Of a stretch of 30,285 nt of DNA, positions 1 through 3,817 are shown one piece after another (the first letter of the stretch is position 1; each line of letters opens with the position of its first letter). Position numbers and translations under genes: made by a program. This DNA is from a virus: IMG/VR virus record IMGVR_UViG_3300020463_000085, positions 1 through 30,285 of that record. One strand, given 5' to 3'. The notes beneath the pieces were generated by a model. It was not told where the DNA came from. It did no database searches and saw only the letters and a list, made by a program, of their open reading frames with translations.

Positions 1-77
1 TCATTTTGAAATCCAGCATAAGTATGCTGATGGAATACGAGGGATCCTTTGGGCTGATAAGTCAATGTGTGAGTCAT
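1..77 (-). CDS. Partial small protein of unknown function (N-terminus only)
   Basis: An ATG at 77-75 opens a reading frame that runs off the left edge after 25 codons (MTHTLTYQPKGSLVFHQHTY...). The start is preceded by AAGGA five to nine bases upstream. That AAGGA lies inside one copy of the CAAGGACG octamer that recurs in this block, so the octamer may double as a ribosome binding site here. Gene direction matches all its neighbours. I do not recognise the family, and the frame is too short to be sure it is coding. It would be the next gene downstream of the 104-residue gene ending at 209. Confidence 0.45.
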   Translation of the reverse strand, partial: MTHTLTYQPKGSLVFHQHTYAGFQN

Positions 78-208
78 GGCGTCCTTGCTGATGCTTGTGA
101 AGAGGCAAAGGGTTTTATGACAGTTTGCTTGTCAGGGTGGTGTTTTTAAGGGTAGGAATGTATTGCTAACTTTTTTCAGGCACCTTACAGGCGATTCTGA
201 GAGGGCAT

Positions 209-523
209 TTAGTGGCTACATTGGCGTTGATATTCCATATCGTCTATATGTACCTTGACGTCATGTTCTTCTAGTAAATCTGTATATGCTTGAGCGTCCT
301 TGCTGAACTCTTCGAGCTTTTCAAAGATTTCACGTGGTGAGTACTTGAGGTGAGCATCTTCTCCGAATGCTAATTCGCACACGTTTATGATGAACCATTT
401 GTTTAGCAATGAATGCTTTGGTAAACTACCTTCTTTTTCTAAGTTTTCAGTTGCATTTTTGTATGTCATAACTTCCATGTATGAAGTCCTTGGATCTGGT
501 GGTGTTGGGTATTGGAAGCTCAT
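209..523 (-). CDS. Small protein of unknown function (104 aa)
   Basis: The start ATG at 523-521 overlaps the TGA of the preceding gene (ATGA), a typical translational coupling junction, which supports this start. The product is soluble and acidic, with Pro-rich residues near the N-terminus (YPTPPDPRTSY) and a probable helical segment with several charged residues (PREIFEKLEEFSKDAQAY) toward the middle and C-terminal half. It ends in a His/Cys-containing tail. One CAAGGACG octamer lies inside it and encodes part of Ser-Lys-Asp-Ala. I do not recognise the family. It is the last intact gene of a four-gene coupled run that starts at 1163. Confidence 0.75.
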   Translation of the reverse strand: MSFQYPTPPDPRTSYMEVMTYKNATENLEKEGSLPKHSLLNKWFIINVCELAFGEDAHLKYSPREIFEKLEEFSKDAQAYTDLLEEHDVKVHIDDMEYQRQCSH

Positions 524-756
524 AAGATTGGTTCTCCTTCAGGTGATAGTTGTACTGCGTATTCAATTACTGGTACTCGTTTGATAGTGTCTACTTTCTG
601 TGCCTTGATAAAATAATCGTCTTCAATTCTTTCATTACTGTTACTGCCGTAACCTACGTGTTGACTAATTAAAGATTTGGCTTCGTCCTCGCTTTTGGCT
701 TCAAGGCGGTAGTAGTCAATGTGTGTTTGCTTAACTCGTACTTCGTAATTGGTCAT
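520..756 (-). CDS. Small protein of unknown function (78 aa)
   Basis: The start at 756 overlaps the stop of the upstream gene as TAATG. It is preceded by the strongest Shine-Dalgarno in this block, AGGAGG nine bases upstream at about 773-768. The product begins with MTNYEVRVKQTHIDYYRLEA and has alternating charged and hydrophobic residues that suggest a small mixed alpha/beta fold. No membrane segment or signal peptide is present. Its stop overlaps the start of the next gene (ATGA). Family not recognised. The coupling and strong ribosome site make it very likely real. Confidence 0.78.
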   Translation of the reverse strand: MTNYEVRVKQTHIDYYRLEAKSEDEAKSLISQHVGYGSNSNERIEDDYFIKAQKVDTIKRVPVIEYAVQLSPEGEPIL

Positions 757-920
757 TACTTAGTCCTCCTTTTGATAGCGTTTCTTAGTTCTTTGATATC
801 CAAGTTCTCTAGTGAGATCTCGCCATCGTCAGTGATAATGTGCATACATGACATACCTTCGTGGTAGTAAACGTGTGCGTCCTTGAGGTAGTAAGTGTGT
901 GATACTTGTGGTTGTAACAT
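756..920 (-). CDS. Small protein of unknown function (54 aa)
   Basis: ATG at 920-918, 54 codons, stop TAA at 758-756 sharing a base with the next start. The protein (MLQPQVSHTYYLKDAHVYYH...) is rich in His and Tyr in its first half and charged in its second, ending with a basic tail (NAIKRRTK). The codons for that tail supply the AGGAGG ribosome site used by the next gene, a sign that the two are co-expressed. An overlapping frame at 809-1003 is less likely because it breaks this coupled arrangement. One CAAGGACG octamer encodes Lys-Asp. Function unknown. Confidence 0.7.
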   Translation of the reverse strand: MLQPQVSHTYYLKDAHVYYHEGMSCMHIITDDGEISLENLDIKELRNAIKRRTK

Positions 921-938
921 GATTGGGTGGGTGATTGG

Positions 939-1163
939 TTAATAGGATGGGTCGCCGTCTGGCTCTGGTAATGTGTACTCAACATGAGGTATTGTTCCAA
1001 CAATTATTGATTCGTCAGGGAACTCCACGTCCTTGCGTCTGCATGCTTGGTCTAGTATTTCCCAGATTGCTTGCATGTCGTCTTGTTCGAGTAGATGACC
1101 ATATGTCTTAATTAAAATATGTTGTCCCGTCCTTGCGTCCATGCTTGTGATGATTGTGTCCAT
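939..1163 (-). CDS. Small protein of unknown function (74 aa)
   Basis: The frame starts at ATG 1163-1161 with a CAAGGACG octamer 8 bases upstream of the ATG, whose AAGGA could act as a ribosome site. Two further octamers lie inside the gene. The product (MDTIITSMDARTGQHILIKT...) is acidic and soluble, with an acidic proline-containing C-terminus (EYTLPEPDGDPSY). Its first codons are part of the TGATTGTG repeat cluster at 1142-1201, so the N-terminal coding sequence is constrained by a DNA-level repeat. It lies just downstream of a terminator-like hairpin at 1203-1242. Family not recognised. Confidence 0.7.
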   Translation of the reverse strand: MDTIITSMDARTGQHILIKTYGHLLEQDDMQAIWEILDQACRRKDVEFPDESIIVGTIPHVEYTLPEPDGDPSY

Positions 1164-1201
1164 GATTGTGGCGTCCTTGATTGTGAATGATTGTGATTGT
1201 G
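1142..1201. repeat. Iteron-like cluster of TGATTGTG beside AT-rich DNA
   Basis: On the plus strand TGATTGTG occurs at 1151-1158, 1163-1170, 1178-1185, 1188-1195 and 1194-1201, with the variant TGCTTGTG at 1142-1149. That is six direct copies in 60 bases. The cluster overlaps the start codon of the 74-residue gene and one CGTCCTTG octamer. It is followed by a long AT-rich tract interrupted by a hairpin (1203-1292). Clustered direct repeats beside AT-rich DNA resemble plasmid and phage origin iterons, or a multi-site binding array. Replication function is inference only. Confidence 0.55.
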
Positions 1202-1202
1202 G

Positions 1203-1242
1203 AAAAAATAAAAAGGGTTAAACCCCAGTCATAGACTGAGGT
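1203..1242 (-). terminator. Intrinsic terminator-like hairpin
   Basis: In minus-strand orientation ACCTCAGTC (1242-1234), a three-base loop TAT and GACTGGGGT (1230-1222) form a 9-bp stem with one G-U pair. It is followed by TTAACCC and then T-rich sequence (TTTTTATTTTTT, 1214-1203). The T-tract is displaced by about seven bases, so strength is uncertain. It lies after the 50-residue gene (stop at 1290) and before the 74-residue gene, a reasonable place to end the transcript from the 231-residue gene. Confidence 0.5.
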
Positions 1243-1289
1243 CTCGGGATTATTTAATTATATTATTTATTTATAACTTAACTACTAAT

Positions 1290-1442
1290 TTACTTTTGAT
1301 ACTCAACCCTTGTTGATGTATAACCTGCTTCAGAGTGTATAACTTTATAACCCTTACTTATTAAGTTGGCATGTGTTAAGTCATTGATATGACTAACATC
1401 TGTGTGGTCGTCCTTGTAGATGACATAAATGTTTTGATGCAT
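1290..1442 (-). CDS. Small protein of unknown function (50 aa)
   Basis: ATG at 1442-1440 lies two bases past the stop codon of the 231-residue gene, and the frame ends with TAA at 1292-1290. The product starts MHQNIYVIYKDDHTDVSHIN and ends STRVEYQK, soluble and mixed charge. One CAAGGACG octamer encodes Lys-Asp. The tight spacing to the upstream gene, the natural end before the AT-rich stretch and the downstream terminator-like hairpin support a real gene. Family not recognised. Confidence 0.65.
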   Translation of the reverse strand: MHQNIYVIYKDDHTDVSHINDLTHANLISKGYKVIHSEAGYTSTRVEYQK

Positions 1443-1444
1443 AA

Positions 1445-2140
1445 TTAATTAGGTACGATAGTGGATAGATTAGCATTAACTTTCTTAGCGCGGCTACCAT
1501 GTGATAGGAAAGCGACGACGCATTTACGGTTAGACTGTTGGCAAATCCCGCAGTCCTTGCAGTTAGTGTCAGAGGTTTGAGCTGGGCAAACTAGAACACG
1601 TGTTCCGGCTGGCGTCCTTGCTGGTACTGGCTTAGAGTTATCAACAACACACACGGCAGGAACACCGGCGGCTATCGCGTCGTCTGCTTGCTGCATGCTT
1701 TCGCATGAGGCGTTGACGGTGAAGCCGTTAGTGTTGGCGTACTTGATAGCCTCGAGGTTATGGGTATGAAGTTCATGATGGGTGTAGGTATAACCCTTGG
1801 CACCACTGGATTTGTTAGCATCAACCAATGACTTAAGTAAGTCAAGCCTGATGTACTCACGTCCTTGGTGCTTGGTGTAACCCCAGTCACCCGCTTGGTT
1901 GTGACGCCATAGTTGACCCTTACTTAACTTACTAACGTAAGTTGTAAGCTCATCCCAAGTACCACCACGTAGACCGTTGCTCACTTTTTTCCAGTGCCAA
2001 GAGACTGGACCGGACTTGGCGTAACAGCCGCCGGACTGTAAGTGTGGGCATGATGTTGGGCATGATGATTCCTCGGTAGTGGTGACAGGCATTGCACCCG
2101 TCTTGGCATTAGCTGATTTCTTTGTAATGTGGACTAGCAT
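1445..2140 (-). CDS. Cys-rich protein of a phage/bacterial family of unknown function (DUF7227-like)
   Basis: The 231-residue protein has Cys27, Cys31 and Cys39 near the N-terminus (CPTSCPHLQSGGCYAKSGP) and a Cys194-x2-Cys197-x2-Cys200 cluster plus Cys207 near the C-terminus. Further conserved-looking motifs are LWRHNQAGD (78-85), GYTYTHHE (116-123), ANTNGFTVNASCES (135-148) and RVLVCPAQT. This layout matches, from memory, a family spread through phages and bacteria (DUF7227-like) with no known function. The cysteines suggest a metal or iron-sulphur site, which is inference. There is no signal peptide. It heads the 1445-1290 gene pair and has no clear Shine-Dalgarno. Three CAAGGACG copies or variants lie inside, in different frames. 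Confidence 0.7.
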   Translation of the reverse strand: MLVHITKKSANAKTGAMPVTTTEESSCPTSCPHLQSGGCYAKSGPVSWHWKKVSNGLRGGTWDELTTYVSKLSKGQLWRHNQAGDWGYTKHQGREYIRLDLLKSLVDANKSSGAKGYTYTHHELHTHNLEAIKYANTNGFTVNASCESMQQADDAIAAGVPAVCVVDNSKPVPARTPAGTRVLVCPAQTSDTNCKDCGICQQSNRKCVVAFLSHGSRAKKVNANLSTIVPN

Positions 2141-2194
2141 AAGTTGGGTGCGAAAGTGGACAGAATAACTAGACTACGTAGTAGTTAGTTAAGT

Positions 2195-2235
2195 GCGTCC
2201 TTGCGGAGTTGAACCGCAAGTGAAAACCCAGACGC
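2195..2235 (-). other. tRNA acceptor/T-arm-like minihelix
   Basis: In minus orientation GCGTCT (2235-2230) pairs with GGACGC (2200-2195), with one G-U pair. Nested inside, TTGCGG (2219-2214) pairs with CCGCAA (2206-2201) around the loop TTCAACT. The loop and its closing G-C pair fit the tRNA T-loop consensus TTCRANY exactly. The two stems can stack into a 12-bp helix with no spacer on the 3' side. Only GGGTTTTCAC separates them on the 5' side, so D and anticodon arms are absent and this is not a normal tRNA gene. The 3' strand contains the last CAAGGACG octamer. It lies just after the KTSC-like gene. Confidence 0.5.
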
Positions 2236-2237
2236 TG

Positions 2238-2253
2238 CCTTGCTTTAGCAAGG
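2238..2253 (-). terminator. Hairpin across a stop codon
   Basis: CCTTGCT (2238-2244) and AGCAAGG (2247-2253) form a 7-bp perfect inverted repeat with a two-base centre. It overlaps the TAA stop of the KTSC-like gene at 2247-2245. There is no T-tract, so it is more likely an mRNA 3' end-protecting or processing structure than a full terminator. It is followed at once by the T-arm-like minihelix. Confidence 0.35.
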
Positions 2254-2556
2254 TAGAGCGGCACTCGCTGAGTAGCTAGCACCTAAGAACTGGTAGCAAA
2301 GCTTACCAGTAGCGATAGTGTTACCTCTTAGGTAACCAAGCTCTTGAGTTGCAACCTTGGAAAGGTTGTTGTAAACCCAGAACCCAAGTGACATGTTGGG
2401 CTGTAGTAAAAGATTTACAATCTTTAAGCGGCTAACGTTTGAGTACTTGTACTCATAGCCATTGACTCTGAAGCGAGTGACTACAGTACCAGCGATAGGA
2501 TCAACCTTGATAGCCTCGATAGCTTCGCTAGTTCTAGGGTTTGGAATGATGAACAT
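2245..2556 (-). CDS. KTSC-like domain protein (103 aa)
   Basis: Residues about 13-66 follow the pattern of the small KTSC domain: an Ile/Val strand (IEAIKVD), then a strand with Phe and an N-G-x-x-Y-x-Y-x-x-V turn (FRVNGYEYKYSNVSRLKI), then a Ser-Gly-Phe-x-Asn segment (MSLGFWVYNN). The KTSC family is a small domain often found in phages and linked by genome context to lysyl-tRNA synthetase; its role here is not shown. The C-terminus is hydrophobic and ends AALPC. The start at 2556 lies 36 bases after a very large stem-loop and behind a possible promoter, so this gene probably leads the left block. Expression may be controlled by that leader. Confidence 0.6.
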   Translation of the reverse strand: MFIIPNPRTSEAIEAIKVDPIAGTVVTRFRVNGYEYKYSNVSRLKIVNLLLQPNMSLGFWVYNNLSKVATQELGYLRGNTIATGKLCYQFLGASYSASAALPC

Positions 2557-2592
2557 AATTTGTGAAAAATGAATGAATAAATTTTTGGAGAG

Positions 2593-2665
2593 GAGTTGTA
2601 GTTAAGTTATATTTATCTCTCTCACCCTAAAGGGAGAGAGAAATATAACATAACTAAAACAACTC
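2593..2665. promoter_or_regulatory. Giant stem-loop in the leader of the KTSC-like gene
   Basis: Left strand segments GAGTTGT (2593-2599), AGTTA (2600-2604), GTTATATTT (2606-2614) and CTCTCTC (2617-2623) pair with GAGAGAG (2634-2640), AAATATAAC (2641-2649), TAACT (2651-2655) and ACAACTC (2659-2665). That is 28 bp with one mismatch and two small bulges around a 10-base loop (ACCCTAAAGG). Neither strand ends in a T-tract, so it is not a standard terminator. In minus orientation it would form the 5' leader of the 103-residue gene. It could stabilise mRNA, be an RNase III site or act as a DNA cruciform. Confidence 0.75.
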
Positions 2666-2676
2666 TCTCTGTTCCC

Positions 2677-2707
2677 AGTATAGTCCATTCTGTCCACTAT
2701 CGGTCAG
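2677..2707 (-). promoter_or_regulatory. Weak sigma70-type promoter candidate before the stem-loop
   Basis: On the minus strand a -10-like TATACT lies at 2682-2677 and a poor -35-like CTGACC at 2707-2702, with a long 19-base spacer. Transcription would begin near 2670, a few bases before the base of the giant stem-loop at 2665. The promoter match alone is weak; the geometry with the stem-loop is what makes it worth listing. Confidence 0.25.
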
Positions 2708-2725
2708 AGTACTTAACACTTTGTA

Positions 2726-2752
2726 ACATTGTATTACATAGTAATACTATGT
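2726..2752. promoter_or_regulatory. Near-perfect dyad, operator-like
   Basis: ACAT (2726-2729) and GTATTAC (2731-2737) are mirrored by GTAATAC (2741-2747) and ATGT (2749-2752) around a three-base centre ATA, with one T-T mismatch on each side. The AT-rich dyad lies just upstream of the candidate promoter at 2677-2707, where a regulator could bind. A role as a protein site is inference. Confidence 0.5.
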
Positions 2753-2756
2753 TGTT

Positions 2757-3052
2757 TTGGTATGGCAACAGATCGCTTGACTTGCAGCTCTCAAGCTCGC
2801 GATCAAAACAATCCACCTGCCCACGCGTCGCGAATGTTTAGCAACGCGCGATATGTTCTCAACCTTGGCACCTCGTCGGTGATGGAGCGAGCGAAGCGAG
2901 CGGAACTCCTTGCTATCACTGCATTCTCTGTGGACTATCAATCCGCAGTCCTCGCGCATGTCGCGATAGTCTAGCTTCGCGCGATCAATTAACGCGCAGC
3001 CGCCTGCGTTAGAAAGAGCGACCCCCCATGGGGGCTCCTGCCGCCGTCGACT
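2757..3052. other. GC-rich, CpG-rich island with no convincing gene
   Basis: By my count 2761-3060 is 167 of 300 G or C (56%), far above the AT-rich surroundings. It is packed with TCGCGA (2797-2802, 2828-2833, 2961-2966), ACGCGT (2823-2828) and many GCGCG and GCGATC half-words, and has a reiterated GCGAGCGAAGCGAGCG-type stretch near 2887-2901. These words recall cyanobacterial HIP1 (GCGATCGC), though no exact HIP1 is present. Open frames on both strands are short, basic and unlike proteins. It may be host-derived DNA, an origin or packaging-end segment, or a structured RNA. Confidence 0.6.
3016..3037. terminator. Strong GC hairpin at the edge of the GC island
   Basis: CCCCC (3023-3027), AT and GGGGG (3030-3034) form a perfect 12-base palindrome. 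GAGC (3016-3019) and GCTC (3034-3037) can extend it across a small bulge. In minus orientation it follows the tiny membrane-protein gene (stop at 3080) by about 43 bases and is trailed by a short pyrimidine stretch, so it may end that transcript. No long T-tract is present. Confidence 0.35.
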
Positions 3053-3079
3053 ATATATAAGACTCTTCAGACATTTTTG

Positions 3080-3163
3080 TCATTTTTTAAGGCGACCACT
3101 ACGGTTTAAGAGATACAACCCCAGAATCATCCAGAATGCTATTTCTAAGCCGTAATTAGACAT
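3080..3163 (-). CDS. Tiny single-span membrane protein (27 aa)
   Basis: ATG at 3163-3161 lies inside the end of the 91-residue gene, overlapping it by eight bases, and the frame ends with TGA at 3082-3080. The product begins MSNYGLEIAFWMILGLYLLN. Residues about 6-19 are hydrophobic enough for one short membrane helix, followed by the basic tail RSGRLKK, an arrangement typical of small inner-membrane regulators or lysis helpers. The coupling to the upstream frame and the clear helix-plus-basic-tail design argue that it is real. Function unknown. Confidence 0.5.
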   Translation of the reverse strand: MSNYGLEIAFWMILGLYLLNRSGRLKK

Positions 3164-3431
3164 CTTTCTCCTCTTCATCCGGGAAATATCCTATAGTCCA
3201 TCCATCCTCGCACTCTTCTACTACTGCTTTGTAAACAGGCTCTGAGAGCTCGTCCATTTCCTCGTGATACTCATCAATAGCCATATCGACAGTCTGTTCT
3301 GCTTTAAGATTTACCCATCGTTCTTCTAATCCAACCAACATACCAAGTATTAAGAAGTTAATAGGTGGGAAAGGAGTTTTAAGACTCTTATATAACTCTT
3401 GGAAGTGGCTTATATGTAATTTAGTTTTCAT
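3156..3431 (-). CDS. Small acidic protein divergent from the HTH gene (91 aa)
   Basis: The frame starts at ATG 3431-3429 and is divergent from the plus-strand HTH gene across a 29-base gap. The N-terminus is basic and hydrophobic (MKTKLHISHFQELYKSLKTP), with a hydrophobic patch INFLILGMLVGLEE at about 24-37. The second half is strongly acidic (EYHEEMDELSEPVYKAVVEE, then DGWTIGYFPDEEEKDV). I do not recognise it. The position suggests a gene controlled by the HTH protein, or its antagonist. Overlap with the tiny membrane-protein gene suggests a two-gene unit. With the start so close to the dyad, its mRNA may be nearly leaderless. Confidence 0.7.
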   Translation of the reverse strand: MKTKLHISHFQELYKSLKTPFPPINFLILGMLVGLEERWVNLKAEQTVDMAIDEYHEEMDELSEPVYKAVVEECEDGWTIGYFPDEEEKDV

Positions 3432-3438
3432 GTTATAG

Positions 3439-3457
3439 TGTATGTAGTGACCATACA
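3439..3457. promoter_or_regulatory. Operator-like inverted repeat in the divergent intergenic gap
   Basis: TGTATG (3439-3444), seven bases, then CATACA (3452-3457) form a perfect 6-bp dyad in the middle of the 29-base gap between divergent genes. A TATAGT -10-like word at 3434-3439 points toward the HTH gene, and a TACACT word at 3442-3437 points the other way. Both overlap or touch the dyad, so a bound protein would cover both start regions. Size and placement fit a Cro/CI-type half-site pair. No convincing -35 elements were found. Confidence 0.5.
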
Positions 3458-3460
3458 GAC

Positions 3461-3733
3461 ATGACCCGTATAATCTATGAATTAGGAGGCAAAGCTCCTG
3501 CTGTTGTATTGACTCAATCCGACAAGGATCAAATAAAGACAGCTTTAAAGTCCGTTAACGTAGGTGAGTTTGTTAAAGGTTTAGGTATAAATAGAACTCA
3601 TCTCTACTCACTACTCAAACAAAACAAGATGGAACTACTCAGGTTTAATCAATTATGTAAAGCTCTCAATCTCCAACTACTATCTACTAATGATCTAGAT
3701 AACTTCTTTAAAGTAGTTAGTGGTAGTAGTTAG
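3461..3733 (+). CDS. Small helix-turn-helix DNA-binding protein (XRE/Cro-like, 90 aa)
   Basis: This is the only gene I support on the plus strand. Residues about 31-65 read as a compact helix-turn-helix: VNVGEFVKGLGINRTHLYSL, with a turn at Gly-Ile-Asn and a recognition helix around RTHLYSLL, then QNKMELLRFNQLCKALNLQL. That pattern is typical of small XRE/Cro-type regulators. Divergence from 3156-3431 with a dyad between the two genes suggests it regulates itself and its neighbour. It sits directly after the terminase module and converges on it. No Shine-Dalgarno is seen, so translation may be leaderless. Its role in a lytic or dormant decision is inference. Confidence 0.75.
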   Translation: MTRIIYELGGKAPAVVLTQSDKDQIKTALKSVNVGEFVKGLGINRTHLYSLLKQNKMELLRFNQLCKALNLQLLSTNDLDNFFKVVSGSS

Positions 3734-3737
3734 AAGT

Positions 3738-3798
3738 GATATCTTTCATGGATATCCAGCTAACAGTATTTAAGAGGGAGAGTCCACCCTTCTCTCCC
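3738..3798. terminator. Paired hairpins between convergent genes
   Basis: GATATC (3738-3743) and GATATC (3751-3756) form a 6-bp stem around TTTCATG. Then GGGAGAG (3776-3782) and CTCTCCC (3792-3798) form a 7-bp stem around TCCACCCTT. They fill the 84-base gap between the ends of the HTH gene and the large terminase gene, where a bidirectional stop is expected. Neither is followed by a long T-tract, so termination is plausible rather than certain. Confidence 0.45.
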
Positions 3799-3817
3799 CT
3801 ATAGGTACGTGCTTGAG

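Larger units (their letters stand above)
80..2203 (-). repeat. Dispersed octamer CAAGGACG, ten copies, confined to the left 2.2 kb
   Basis: Read on the plus strand as CGTCCTTG at 80-87, 295-302, 878-885, 1028-1035, 1128-1135, 1172-1179, 1409-1416, 1613-1620, 1860-1867 and 2196-2203. A one-base variant lies at 1551-1558. The extended coding-strand consensus is roughly GCAAGGACGC. All copies have the same orientation. Inside genes the octamer is read in three frames (Lys-Asp, Ala-Arg-Thr and Gln-Gly-Arg), so it is not a protein motif. Three copies lie between genes. One octamer would be expected about once in 30 kb counting both strands. I saw no exact copy in 2204-30285. Function is unknown; spacing is irregular (44 to 583 bases). 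Confidence 0.85.

Noticed and set aside
80-2203. CRISPR array
   Set aside because: The repeat is only eight bases, lies within genes and has spacers of 44 to 583 bases.
2195-2235. A complete tRNA gene
   Set aside because: Only T-arm and acceptor-like stems are present; there is no anticodon arm.
2155-2698. 12-base inverted pair (AGTGGACAGAAT at 2155-2166, its complement at 2687-2698)
   Set aside because: Several matches of this length are expected by chance in 30 kb, and no element boundary or target duplication accompanies it.
2729-2974. Open frames on both strands within the GC island (also 2747-2959 on the minus strand)
   Set aside because: GC-rich DNA has few stop codons by chance. The products are Arg/Cys/Ser-heavy with no recognisable fold, start-site signals or coupling, and the two strands overlap.
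3734-3817. attP site
   Set aside because: No integrase and no tRNA-gene match can be seen in this window. The hairpins are better explained as convergent-gene terminators.
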